NCBI RefSeq assembly: GCF_026625565.1
Contig: NZ_CP112998.1
Span: forward strand, 5,916,001-5,980,000
Length of the DNA stretch: 64,000 nt
Source: Dyadobacter pollutisoli
GTDB taxonomy: Bacteria > Bacteroidota > Bacteroidia > Cytophagales > Spirosomataceae
Direction: 5' to 3'
Both the position numbers and the translations under genes were made by a program. The notes under the pieces were generated by a model, which was not told where the DNA came from, did not search any database, and worked only from the letters and a program-made list of their open reading frames with translations. How positions within the stretch are numbered: the first letter of the stretch is position 1; every line of letters begins with the position of its first letter. Positions 1 through 8,292 of this stretch are shown here, piece after piece.

Positions 1-1
1 T

Positions 2-946
2 TTCGATGCCCCAAACATCATTTACAATGCGCAGGGCGGTGGAATGAACCTCAAAAAAACGCTGTATACCCATTTTTCCAACTTACCGAAATATCTCAAA
101 AGCCTCGGTAAGATCAACAAAGCCATTCAGGAAATCAGGCCCGACCTGATCATTAGCTTTTACGACACTTTTGGTGGCCTGTACAACCTCGTTTACAGGT
201 CGAGGATACCGATGGTTTGCATTGCGCACCAGTACCTGCTCATGCATCCTAAGTTTATTTTCCCCAAAAACAGCCTGATCAACCAGTTGCTGATCAATCT
301 TAATTCAAAATCAACATCTTGGTTTGCAGCCAAGCGTCTGGCACTTTCCTTCCGTGAAATTCCGTCACGGCCCGACCTTAAAATCACGGTAGTACCGCCG
401 CTCTTGCGGAAAGAAGTTGTACAGCTGGTACCAACCAGGGGAAATTTCTTTTTGGTATACATGACCCACCACAGCCTCAGCCGCCAAGTCATTGACTGGC
501 ATCTGGCCCATCCGGAGGTTGTGCTGCATTGTTTTTGGGACAATGCCGATGTTTCCGATGAGTTTGCCTTTGACGAAACGTTGACATTTCATCGGATCAA
601 CAGCCGTAAATATCTGGATATGCTGGCTACTTGTGGCGCATTGGTCACTACGGCTGGTTTCGAATCAGTTTGTGAGGCTATGTATCTTGGCAAGCCGGTA
701 ATGATGGTCCCGGTACCCAATCATTTTGAGCAGGAATGTAATGCGATCGACGGTGTAATTTCGGGTGCTGGCGTCACTACCAAATCCTTCGATCTTTCCA
801 TTCTGCTGGATTACCTTCCCAAGCACATTGATCAGTCAGAGAAATTCAGGAATTGGTATCATTCGGGAGAGGAAACGTTTGTCAAAGAGATCCATACATT
901 TGACAAACAGGCTTCCGTTAACCCAAAAGTTAAATCGGAAGCCTGA
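2..946 (+). CDS. Glycosyltransferase, MurG/UGT-like (5' partial)
   Basis: The reading frame is open from base 2 with no stop, so the real start lies left of the window; the ATG at 44 is internal or only an alternative start. The protein is a nucleotide-sugar glycosyltransferase of the GT-B fold (MurG/UGT-like). The C-terminal half carries the typical donor-binding stretch VTTAGFESVCEAM followed by GKPVMMVPVPNHFEQ, which contains the Gly/Glu positions that contact the nucleotide sugar in this fold. There is no signal peptide in the visible part, consistent with a cytoplasmic enzyme. Donor and acceptor cannot be told from sequence. It converges on the minus-strand lipocalin-like gene 20 bp downstream. 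Confidence 0.75.
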   Translation, partial: FDAPNIIYNAQGGGMNLKKTLYTHFSNLPKYLKSLGKINKAIQEIRPDLIISFYDTFGGLYNLVYRSRIPMVCIAHQYLLMHPKFIFPKNSLINQLLINLNSKSTSWFAAKRLALSFREIPSRPDLKITVVPPLLRKEVVQLVPTRGNFFLVYMTHHSLSRQVIDWHLAHPEVVLHCFWDNADVSDEFAFDETLTFHRINSRKYLDMLATCGALVTTAGFESVCEAMYLGKPVMMVPVPNHFEQECNAIDGVISGAGVTTKSFDLSILLDYLPKHIDQSEKFRNWYHSGEETFVKEIHTFDKQASVNPKVKSEA

Positions 947-966
947 TCATTTCGGTTGCTATAACC

Positions 967-1434
967 TTATTTCTGCGTCTTTTTAAAGATCATTCTTTCA
1001 GCAGCATTCGGGTAGGTAAGTATGAACTTGCTTTCTGAAACCTGGAAATTAGCGGTCGCGTTTGAATTGAGCCATGCTTTTCCGCTCCATCCCGGTTCTC
1101 CCACTTTTGTTCCTCCGAATGCCGTGATCTTCACGGAGCAGCCACCCATCAAAGTGTACGCTCCACTAATTTCATTGGCGAATGTATGCCCGGTTATCGT
1201 CCCCTCTTTTTCATCATCTTTAAAAGTGAATACCGCGCCTTTTCCCTCAGGTTCCGGGTCTTTTTCCTCTGCACCGGTGGAAACGTTCTGGTAGCTTTCC
1301 AATCGCCAGGTACCTGTTAAAGTAGCCTTTTCACTGCATGCCGGCATGACGCAGCAGTCAACATGGTTACCACATTCAAAAGCCGTCAGTCCAAAAAAGG
1401 CGAAGATTGCTAGATACGATGCTATTTTTTTCAT
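967..1434 (-). CDS. Secreted lipocalin-like protein
   Basis: Small exported protein of about 155 residues. The start is set at the ATG at 1434 (MKKIASYLAIF) because the longer frame begins with TTG. An N-terminal hydrophobic signal is followed by a Cys-rich patch (ECGNHVDCCVMPAC), then LTGTWRLESY, which matches the opening strand of Bacteroidota lipocalin-like/META-type domains, and strand-rich sequence with GAYTLMGGCSVKIT. The cysteine after the signal lacks a good lipobox, so it may be periplasmic rather than lipidated. It is the last gene of a tight three-gene operon, with 9 bp between the end of the barrel gene and this ATG. Function unknown. Confidence 0.6.
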   Translation of the reverse strand: MKKIASYLAIFAFFGLTAFECGNHVDCCVMPACSEKATLTGTWRLESYQNVSTGAEEKDPEPEGKGAVFTFKDDEKEGTITGHTFANEISGAYTLMGGCSVKITAFGGTKVGEPGWSGKAWLNSNATANFQVSESKFILTYPNAAERMIFKKTQK

Positions 1435-1443
1435 AGCCAATAC

Positions 1444-2028
1444 TTAAAAACTAATTCCTAGTCTGATTGCTAAACGATTATAAACTCTTTCTTCAGATCG
1501 CTCAGTCTGATCCCAGAGTGGTGGTTTGCTGATATCCGCTTCCTGCCTTTTATAAGTAAAGGCCAGGGTTACTCCGGTAGCTCCCGGTTTGCCAATTCGC
1601 AAACCAACTCCCGGATTGACCATTAAACCTCCTTTGGTATTAAATCCTTCCGCATCATCGTGAAACCACGCAAAAGCATAACCAACATCGGCGGTACCAT
1701 ATATTTTCACGTTCCCTTTTTGCGTCAGATCGTACCGGAATCCGGCCGCAACGGGGTTGAGCAGCGCAGTCTTATACCAATCCATGCCAATGGTTACGCC
1801 CGCCGACATGCGTTTGGTTAATTGCATGCCGTTGAACGTCTGTATCGTCATACTAAGCCGGTTATCCACCTGCTCCTGGTTCCCGTTGTACTGATTGGGA
1901 AACTTAACCCGGCCAAATAACCCGCCGAATTCAGTGTGATTGACATAGTGCTTTACAAATTGGTCCTGCGCTCTGAGTGCATTGGTGATGAACAACAAGC
2001 CACAGAGGAAGTATAGGGATTTTCTCAT
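1444..2028 (-). CDS. Outer-membrane beta-barrel protein
   Basis: 194-residue exported protein. A signal peptide (MRKSLYFLCGLLFITNALRAQ) is followed by alternating aromatic/hydrophobic strands ending in LAIRLGISF, with the terminal Phe expected of a BAM-inserted barrel. The size suggests an 8-strand porin-family barrel (OmpA/OmpW-like). Its start codon lies one base from the stop of the upstream LVIVD lipoprotein gene, so the two are probably translationally coupled. No enzymatic motif is visible. Confidence 0.65.
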   Translation of the reverse strand: MRKSLYFLCGLLFITNALRAQDQFVKHYVNHTEFGGLFGRVKFPNQYNGNQEQVDNRLSMTIQTFNGMQLTKRMSAGVTIGMDWYKTALLNPVAAGFRYDLTQKGNVKIYGTADVGYAFAWFHDDAEGFNTKGGLMVNPGVGLRIGKPGATGVTLAFTYKRQEADISKPPLWDQTERSEERVYNRLAIRLGISF

Positions 2029-2029
2029 G

Positions 2030-3331
2030 TTATATGGTGGCTTTGCCGACGGGTATTTTGCTAAGTAATTTCAAATCGAGCGGGTTCGACGAGTCGTATT
2101 GATAGAAGCCATCTTTACCGATCAGTAGTAATGTTTTTCCAAGAGAAATCACATCATAGGCATCCATATCCTTGAAATGCGCCAGTAAGTGTTGATCCAC
2201 TGCGAATTTGTCTTTTACGTCAAACACTTTAAGACCATTCTCGCCTTCGCAAAGGTATAATGTCGGGAAATCGATACTTAGCCCATGCGGATTCTGCATT
2301 TGGTAGCTTTTGATCAGCTGGGGGGCTGAGGGGTTGCTAACATCCACCAGATCCATTTGATTTTGTGTTCCTGCACATGCCGTGCCGGTACGCAATGTCA
2401 CGTAGGCAATGTCGCCTTGTACGACCACGGGATCGCAGGCTCTGCCGTGCTGAAATGTTGAAAGTTGTTTAGGGGCGGCTGGATTACTGTTATCGTAAAT
2501 GAACATGCCTGTGGAAGACCCAATGAAAAGTTTGTTCTCATAAGGGAATATCGTCTCTATCCCCCAACCTACATTGACTATCGCGAAATCGACGGGTTTG
2601 GAAGGAGTGGCAATGTTGAACAAATGGAGATCATTCTGGCTAACGGTATAAAGAAAGTTATGATGCAACGCAAAACGGGCCATAGAACCGGCCTGGCCGC
2701 TGCTTCCGCCTGACGATTGTGGCGAGGCAGATGACGCTGAACTGCTCAAAAATGCTCGATCGGCCAAAGCCCAACCAGCAGTCCACCAAAAATTAGGAGA
2801 GACATTTTCTTCGCAGTTAACGGTCACTGTTTCCGTAACATACTCTACATTTTGATCATTAATGGCGCCAACGGACTCATTCAAAGACCACGAACCACCG
2901 TCGAACAGACCGAATTTGAAGACGTTTTTGATCCTTTCCACTTCTTTCGGCTTAGTAGGATCAGCAATATCCAATGCTACCAGATCAGAAAAGCTGTCGG
3001 CATAAAGGATATTATCGCGAACGGCAATGTCTCCATTGCCCGGGATTTTTATAAACGATACAAATTTCGGACTGGAAGGATTGCTGTTGTCGATGACATG
3101 AATACCTTCTTTTATTTCATTGACAAAAAGGTAGCTACCCTTAATGTACATTTTACCGGGTCTTTCCATGGCTCGCGGAGCTTCCGATTTGACCTGCGTA
3201 CGAAGCTCCATGAGGGAGCGGGTAACATTGGAAAAGCGCCGGGTAACCCGGGTTTCTTTGCACTGGTCATTGCACGACCAGAGTGCAGTAGTAGCAAAAA
3301 GAAGAAGTAGATGTAAAAGTTTGAGTTTCAT
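2030..3331 (-). CDS. LVIVD-repeat beta-propeller lipoprotein
   Basis: 433-residue lipoprotein: the signal ends in ALWSC, giving a lipidated Cys20. The body contains repeats of the type hydrophobic-Y/L-D-hydrophobic-(D/N)P-x-(K/S)P, for example LYADSFSDLVALDIADPTKP and LFIYDNSNPAAPKQLSTF. These match the LVIVD repeat that builds beta-propellers in bacterial surface proteins. There is a Ser/Gly-rich low-complexity insertion near residues 195-215 (SSSASSASPQSSGGSSGQ). It heads the operon that continues into the barrel and lipocalin-like genes, suggesting one envelope assembly. Ligand unknown. Confidence 0.7.
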   Translation of the reverse strand: MKLKLLHLLLLFATTALWSCNDQCKETRVTRRFSNVTRSLMELRTQVKSEAPRAMERPGKMYIKGSYLFVNEIKEGIHVIDNSNPSSPKFVSFIKIPGNGDIAVRDNILYADSFSDLVALDIADPTKPKEVERIKNVFKFGLFDGGSWSLNESVGAINDQNVEYVTETVTVNCEENVSPNFWWTAGWALADRAFLSSSASSASPQSSGGSSGQAGSMARFALHHNFLYTVSQNDLHLFNIATPSKPVDFAIVNVGWGIETIFPYENKLFIGSSTGMFIYDNSNPAAPKQLSTFQHGRACDPVVVQGDIAYVTLRTGTACAGTQNQMDLVDVSNPSAPQLIKSYQMQNPHGLSIDFPTLYLCEGENGLKVFDVKDKFAVDQHLLAHFKDMDAYDVISLGKTLLLIGKDGFYQYDSSNPLDLKLLSKIPVGKATI

Positions 3332-3423
3332 AGCATTGAGAGTTAGAGGCTAATAATTATTACATTCCGACTTGGCATAATGATGACACCGTTTAATAAT
3401 AATTGGTTGGAACACCAAACAAA

Positions 3424-3452
3424 ATCGTCCGAAAGCAATGCCTCCGGACGAT
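3424..3452 (-). terminator. Hairpin, probable terminator after the serpin gene
   Basis: Perfect 8-bp stem ATCGTCCG/CGGACGAT around a 13-nt loop. On the minus strand it is followed by TTTTG. It lies 100 bp downstream of the serpin stop codon. Confidence 0.45.
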
Positions 3453-3463
3453 AACGCACCCCG

Positions 3464-3493
3464 AAAATGCCGTAACTAACGGCATTTTTTATT
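3464..3493. terminator. Intrinsic terminator, either strand
   Basis: Perfect 10-bp stem AAAATGCCGT/ACGGCATTTT with loop AACTA. The plus strand has the better T-run (TTTTTTATTTTT); the minus strand has TTTT. The only gene reading into it is the minus-strand serpin gene, so its use on the plus strand is unexplained. Confidence 0.6.
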
Positions 3494-3551
3494 TTTGATT
3501 TCTTTAATGGCTAATAGATAGAACTGACGAGTCAGTCATTGAAATTCCTTT

Positions 3552-4790
3552 TTACTTGCTGTACGGGTTTTTGATTCTTCCCATAAACAAAATCGTGTTG
3601 GACGTGTTTTCACTGATCACCAGTGCGAACGGTCTGTCACAAATGTATCTCGGACCTTCCGGGCCAGCCGATGTAAGGCCAATCCCGATGGTCGTCACGG
3701 CCGCAGCCTCGGTTCCCTGCTCGTCGATGCCCAGGTATGCATCCTGTTTTACAAAATCGACGAATAAATCCGCAGTTTTATTGATTTTACCAAGTTCTGC
3801 TGCATTTGTAAATACTTTTTGAATACCCATTTGCTCCAACGTCTTGTTCAGCTTTCCTGAATAGTCCAGCTTAAACCGCGGGAGACCCACCGTCACAGCT
3901 GCTTGCCTTAACCCAGTTGATTGCAAGTCATTCCATTGTGAGGCTGTGAATTCTTTCAGTACCTGATCTATTGTATTTTGACCACTTGGTATCAGCAGCG
4001 TCATATTGAACTGCCCGTTGGCGTAAGGCAATCTCACCGCATTATATTTTGATGTGCTGGCAACATTAAAGTCAGACTTCGCATACATCATTTTTACATT
4101 CTTATCCGAACCGTTTTCCAGTTTGAATGATGCATCCAGTGTTTTCTTACTATCAAACTGAGTTTTCCAATCGCCTTTGAAATACAGCGCATTGAGCAGG
4201 AACATTACATGTTCGGGACTGATCTGGTCGATTACCTTGGTGATTTTTCCTTTGGTTTTATCATTCGCCCATTGATTGATTTTGTCTTTGGCCGCATTGT
4301 CAAAAGGAAGCCCGGTTACTTCTGCATTGAAATCATTTTTCAACACATTCTGAAAATCTGATTCAACCTGAAAACCACTTTTGTACCAAACTGAGTTAGC
4401 CAAACCCAGACTTACTTTTGAATCTGCAACCGGTAAATCGTTGATGAGCGTTTTGTAGGCATTGTTCAGATCTGAAATAGAAACCCCTTCCATTTTGAGT
4501 GTTTTCAGGATTTCCTGAGCAGTTCCATTCTCAGCGCCGTTCAACAGCATCCCCAAAGCCATGTGCAGGCTCAGTGGCGACACGAACAAATTGTCATTAG
4601 CTGGCTGGGTTTCTTGTAATGTGTGAAGAAAATCGAAGGCAAAGGCAGTAGTCCCCTCTGAAACACCCGTTGGAATGCTAACCGGGTTAACCTCTACGTC
4701 GGGACCAACATTACCGTCATTGGTACATCCAAACAAGAGGCCTGCCGAGAGAACAGGTACTATTAAGGATCGTTTAAGAATTTTATTCAT
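3552..4790 (-). CDS. Serpin-family protease inhibitor, lipoprotein
   Basis: 412-residue serpin with a lipoprotein signal (LLFGC, Cys22), so it is predicted to be membrane-anchored in the periplasm or on the surface. Serpin landmarks are visible: FVSPLSLHMALGMLLNGA near the N-terminus, NALYFKGDW in the middle, and DRPFALVI at the C-terminal strand. The reactive-loop hinge at residues 357-366 reads EQGTEAAAVT, matching the small-residue hinge of inhibitory serpins. Counting from P17 (Glu357), P1-P1' falls at Thr373-Ser374, though this spacing varies. It is monocistronic, with hairpin terminators downstream. The target protease is not evident. Confidence 0.9.
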   Translation of the reverse strand: MNKILKRSLIVPVLSAGLLFGCTNDGNVGPDVEVNPVSIPTGVSEGTTAFAFDFLHTLQETQPANDNLFVSPLSLHMALGMLLNGAENGTAQEILKTLKMEGVSISDLNNAYKTLINDLPVADSKVSLGLANSVWYKSGFQVESDFQNVLKNDFNAEVTGLPFDNAAKDKINQWANDKTKGKITKVIDQISPEHVMFLLNALYFKGDWKTQFDSKKTLDASFKLENGSDKNVKMMYAKSDFNVASTSKYNAVRLPYANGQFNMTLLIPSGQNTIDQVLKEFTASQWNDLQSTGLRQAAVTVGLPRFKLDYSGKLNKTLEQMGIQKVFTNAAELGKINKTADLFVDFVKQDAYLGIDEQGTEAAAVTTIGIGLTSAGPEGPRYICDRPFALVISENTSNTILFMGRIKNPYSK

Positions 4791-4913
4791 GGCTAATAAA
4801 TGTTAGAGCATTCTCTCGAAACAAATAGTCAATCACTATCTAGTCCCTCAAATAAATCTACATTAGTTAGATTCAAAAAGCCGCCCGATGGTTGGAAAGC
4901 CTTTTATATTATT

Positions 4914-6464
4914 TCAAAAAGAATAGCGCACACCCCACGCCACTCCATACAAATAAGGATGTGATTCGAGGCTTTGATTCGATCTGAAACCGGAAGTAAT
5001 CGCCTTTTGATATGATCCTGTCAAACTGGCTTTCCATTTGGTCGAAAGCTTGTAATTCAGTCTTAAACCGGTGGTCGCAGACCAGTTTGTGGTCCTATAA
5101 ATCTCATCATTGGCTGTTGTCGTAATAATTTCACCCGACGCTGATTCCAGTTCATTGGTCAGGAAAAAATTAGCCGACATTCCGCCCAGAACCGAATAGC
5201 TCAACTTTTTATCAGGATTAACCGTAAATCCCGCCTGAACCGGTAGCTGCAAATATTGATAATTGTTACTTACTTTCTTCGCAACATCAATGTAAAGCGC
5301 TCCATTGTTGACAAAGCCCGCAGACTTATCGGAACCAGGATTGGGGCTTGCTGCCAAACCTGCCAACGCATCTTCCAACACATTGGATGATTGGCTATTA
5401 TAGGCACTTAACACATATCCACCTCCTATATAATCCGAATTCCCTTTCAGATAGCTGACACCCAGCTCAACGGACCAATGTTTGGAAAGTCGCATCCCTC
5501 CTTGCGTCTGGACGGCGTAGGACACACCCGATTCGCTTTCTCCCGACACAGATTTTTTGTTCGCTACCGATTGATTGGCAAACGCCATCGGCGCTTCTTT
5601 TAATTTCAGATCCGGGTTAAATGACGCCGGCATCAGGTTCAGGCCTGCCCAATATTCTTTCTGTTTCGATAATTTGACCGGTTCTTCTGATTTAATGTCC
5701 GGACGAAAGAATACATATCGTTTTTGTACATGCACATCCAAATCACTGTAAGGCAATGCCGCCAGAGATTCAGCAGCGATATTCGACTGCTGCGTAGCTT
5801 TGGCTGATACATTCTCATTGGAAGCAATTTTCGCCTGATTGGGCAGAATCTGATCAGCAGCAGGATTTAATGCTTTTTGATCTGCAAATGATTTGTCAGA
5901 AACTTTAACATTCTCCCCCGCAGACCGGGTAACGGCAAGCTTTTGATCTGCTACTGCCGCAGCAGATTGGCTTGCAGCGTTCCCTTTTAACTTCGCCGCT
6001 ATGCTATTGGCGTTCTGTGACTTACCTTGATGAGCAATTTCTACATCTTGCTTCGTTACTTTATTCTCTATAGCCTTATTTCCAGCAGAATTCTTCGCAA
6101 GTTGAGCGTTTTCTGAAATTACTTCAGGAGCATTGGTCTTAGTTTCAGGCAAGACTTCCTTTTCAGTCACAGCCTTTTCAGCATGATGAGTTGCGGCAAT
6201 ACCGGTATTGGCCGCATCGTTTTTGACACCCGAATTATTATTATACCAGATTCCTCCACCTACCATTAAAATGGCCGCAATAGAAGCCGCTGCATACCAA
6301 ACTTTGCTGGATTGCCACCAAAGCGGAAGTATTACCCCTCTCTTGTTACCTTCATCAAGGCGCGCCTCTATTCCCTCCCAAACGGATTGAGGAGGTGTTT
6401 CAGAGGCTTCCTTGAAAGCCTTTCGCCACTGATCTTCAAAATTGTTTATTTCGGACGGATCCAT
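4914..6464 (-). CDS. Anti-sigma-like membrane protein with C-terminal barrel
   Basis: 516 residues from the ATG at 6464; the longer frame starts with TTG. Residues 1-50 resemble the cytoplasmic N-terminus of Bacteroidota anti-sigma proteins (FEDQWRKAFKEASETPPQSVWEGIEARLDE). A single transmembrane helix (AAASIAAILMVGGGIWY) follows at about 55-75. Next comes a 180-residue Ala/Lys/Asn-rich linker, and from about 270 strand-rich sequence with SVELGVSYLKG and a final YGVAWGVRYSF typical of outer-membrane barrels. It overlaps the 3' end of the ECF sigma gene by 29 bp, so the two form a coupled pair. The likely role is control of that sigma factor. Whether one chain really spans both membranes is inference. 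Confidence 0.7.
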   Translation of the reverse strand: MDPSEINNFEDQWRKAFKEASETPPQSVWEGIEARLDEGNKRGVILPLWWQSSKVWYAAASIAAILMVGGGIWYNNNSGVKNDAANTGIAATHHAEKAVTEKEVLPETKTNAPEVISENAQLAKNSAGNKAIENKVTKQDVEIAHQGKSQNANSIAAKLKGNAASQSAAAVADQKLAVTRSAGENVKVSDKSFADQKALNPAADQILPNQAKIASNENVSAKATQQSNIAAESLAALPYSDLDVHVQKRYVFFRPDIKSEEPVKLSKQKEYWAGLNLMPASFNPDLKLKEAPMAFANQSVANKKSVSGESESGVSYAVQTQGGMRLSKHWSVELGVSYLKGNSDYIGGGYVLSAYNSQSSNVLEDALAGLAASPNPGSDKSAGFVNNGALYIDVAKKVSNNYQYLQLPVQAGFTVNPDKKLSYSVLGGMSANFFLTNELESASGEIITTTANDEIYRTTNWSATTGLRLNYKLSTKWKASLTGSYQKAITSGFRSNQSLESHPYLYGVAWGVRYSF

Positions 6465-7005
6465 CGTCAAATCTTTTTTCCTTGTTCAATTTTTGTTGAA
6501 GTATCCCCCTTGCCCGCGCATACTGCGACTTGGAGGTTCCTTCGGAAATGCCCAACTTTTGAGCGATTTCATTGTGCTGAAAACCTTCAATTGCATATAA
6601 ATTGAAGATCGTCTGGCAGCCCGGAGGCAATTCCTGGATCAGTTCAAGCAACTGCTGCATCTGAAAATTGCCGAGCGTAATCTCTTTGTCGGCAATTCCA
6701 TTATGATGGATATCAATATCATCCAGGTCTTTCCAATATTTCTGCTGTCTCAAATGATTCAGCGCTGTATTCACTACAACAGAACGCAACCAGTACTCTA
6801 ATGGGCTATCGTTCCTGAAAGAATCTATATTTTCGTAAATTTTAATAAACGCATCTTGTAAAACATCTTCTGCATCTGTACGGTTTTTGGTATATCTAAG
6901 GCAAATAGCAAACAACTTACCCCCAAAAACATCATAAAGTTGCTTCTGGGCGATGCGGTTGCGCTGCTTGCAGCCTTTCACCAATTCCTGTTCGTTAAAG
7001 GTCAT
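6436..7005 (-). CDS. ECF-type RNA polymerase sigma factor
   Basis: 189-residue sigma-70 family ECF factor. Region 2 is seen as FAICLRYTKNRTDAEDVLQD and AFIKIYENIDSFR, and region 4 as LPPGCQTIFNLYAIEGFQHNEIAQKLGISEGTSKSQYARARG, the helix-turn-helix that reads the -35 element. It should direct transcription of a small regulon, possibly including its own operon. The downstream overlapping gene is its probable membrane regulator. The start is the ATG at 7005. Confidence 0.93.
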   Translation of the reverse strand: MTFNEQELVKGCKQRNRIAQKQLYDVFGGKLFAICLRYTKNRTDAEDVLQDAFIKIYENIDSFRNDSPLEYWLRSVVVNTALNHLRQQKYWKDLDDIDIHHNGIADKEITLGNFQMQQLLELIQELPPGCQTIFNLYAIEGFQHNEIAQKLGISEGTSKSQYARARGILQQKLNKEKRFDDGSVRNKQF

Positions 7006-7188
7006 CCGAAGTTTAGGGGTGCTTCGTTCGGTTTAGTGTTAAAAATCAGCACCGCTATCCCAAAGATAAGTGAATACTGCCTGGCCAGGCACCGGACCGA
7101 AATCCTGAGCGCTCTAATTCGTATAGGGTATGACACGTTCATGATCAGAATGGTTGGAAAATGTCCGAAGGTTTTATTAAATATTTAG

Positions 7189-7244
7189 TACATTACTTGC
7201 AGGAACTAATCAGTGGTACATATCCTTTTAATACAAGTAATGTA
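7189..7244. repeat. 11-bp inverted repeat
   Basis: TACATTACTTG at 7189-7199 and its exact reverse complement CAAGTAATGTA at 7234-7244, separated by 34 bp. It lies in the 278-bp divergent region between the ECF sigma gene and the muconolactone-isomerase-like gene and could be an operator pair or RNA stem. There is no T-run, so it is not a terminator. Nothing else was recognised in this spacer. Confidence 0.5.
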
Positions 7245-7283
7245 AAATGTAAGGTATTTTTGAACACCTAACTTCTATCGCCC

Positions 7284-7580
7284 ATGAGCCAATATATGGT
7301 TGAAATACAGCTTCCGGCTGTCATGTCGGAAGATTTCACAGCGAAAATACCTGCTCAGAGAAAAAAGATTAACGAGTTGATGGAGCAAGGCAGACTAATG
7401 TCTTATGCCTTGTCCGATGATTACGCCAGACTCTGGTGCGTGGTAAGAGCTGAAAGTGAATTTGAAGTAATGTCACTTGTCTCGGAGTTTCCTTTGATTG
7501 ATTATATGGACCCCAAGATTTCAAAGCTGATGTTTAATAATGTTGTTGCCCTGAGGTTACCAATGTTTTCATTGAACTAA
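7284..7580 (+). CDS. Muconolactone isomerase-like small protein
   Basis: 98-residue protein of the dimeric alpha/beta-barrel fold. The start MSQYMVEIQLP and the central spacing (IPAQRKKINELMEQGRLMSYALSDD, then VSEFPLIDYMDPKISKLMFNN) resemble muconolactone delta-isomerase/YCII-like proteins. No aromatic catabolism genes lie nearby, so the enzyme name is structural only. It has its own terminator 22 bp downstream. Confidence 0.6.
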   Translation: MSQYMVEIQLPAVMSEDFTAKIPAQRKKINELMEQGRLMSYALSDDYARLWCVVRAESEFEVMSLVSEFPLIDYMDPKISKLMFNNVVALRLPMFSLN

Positions 7581-7601
7581 TAAATGACCTTATTTTTTGA
7601 A

Positions 7602-7630
7602 CCTCACTAATATATTTTAGTGGGGTTTTT
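7602..7630 (+). terminator. Intrinsic terminator
   Basis: Stem CCTCACTAA/TTAGTGGGG (one G-T pair) followed by TTTTT, directly after the muconolactone-isomerase-like gene and before the convergent fRMsr gene. Confidence 0.7.
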
Positions 7631-7636
7631 ATTGAA

Positions 7637-8122
7637 CTACAATTTTCTTTCAATCAGTTTGATAATCCTTTGCAGACCAACAGCGTCTGCTTCGCTGAAA
7701 TCATCCAGACGATCGCTATCTACGTCCAGTACCATGGCAACTGTGCCATTCCTGTGAAAAACAGGCAGCACAATTTCTGATTTGGATGCTGAACTACATG
7801 CAATGTGCCCCGGGAACTGCTCTACGTCAGGCACTATAATGGTTTCCCGCCTGCTGTAACTTGCCCCGCAAACACCCTTATGAAACGGAATTCTGGTGCA
7901 GGCGATCGGCCCCTGAAAAGGCCCAAGTACCAACTGTCCTTCTTTTACAATATAAAATCCGACCCAGAAAAACCCGAAAGCCTCTTTGAGCGCAGCCGCT
8001 ACATTAGCCAGATTTGCAGTCAGATCACTTTCTGTTTCAACCAATGATTGAATTTGTGGAAACAACACATCATACAATGTCCCGCGATCCGTATCTGTTG
8101 GAATTAATAATTCTTCTGCCAT
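7637..8122 (-). CDS. Free methionine-(R)-sulfoxide reductase (GAF domain)
   Basis: 161-residue single GAF-domain protein of the fRMsr (YebR) family, which reduces free Met-R-sulfoxide in the cytoplasm. The three family cysteines are present: Cys75 in GPIAC, Cys85 in KGVCG and the catalytic-type Cys109 in GHIACS. The surrounding signature (VGFYIV, LGPFQGPIACTRIP, SEIVLPVF, LDVDS) closely follows the E. coli protein. It is a single-gene unit, divergent from purU. It would act with thioredoxin in oxidant repair. Confidence 0.9.
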   Translation of the reverse strand: MAEELLIPTDTDRGTLYDVLFPQIQSLVETESDLTANLANVAAALKEAFGFFWVGFYIVKEGQLVLGPFQGPIACTRIPFHKGVCGASYSRRETIIVPDVEQFPGHIACSSASKSEIVLPVFHRNGTVAMVLDVDSDRLDDFSEADAVGLQRIIKLIERKL

Positions 8123-8233
8123 TTCAATGATTCTTTTATTAGCATGAGAAACACCAATGTGCAGTAAATAGTTACATGCTAGCCTAAAAACAATATTGAC
8201 TTTAAATACTACCCGTAAAATGCCCCGACTGAG

Positions 8234-8241
8234 TATATTTG
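8234..8241 (+). promoter_or_regulatory. -7 promoter element of purU
   Basis: TATATTTG matches the Bacteroidota -7 consensus TAnnTTTG. No clear -33 TTTG lies at 17-23 bp upstream. It argues against translation from the TTG at 8239 and supports the ATG at 8293. Confidence 0.45.
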
Positions 8242-8292
8242 GTGCATAGTTGCATTGCGATTTTCAATTGTCATTCCCAAGATTGCTTTTTA

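Noticed and set aside
8239..8292. 18-residue N-terminal extension of PurU
   Set aside because: It begins with TTG overlapping the -7 element and has no conservation; the ATG at 8293 starts the ACT domain correctly.
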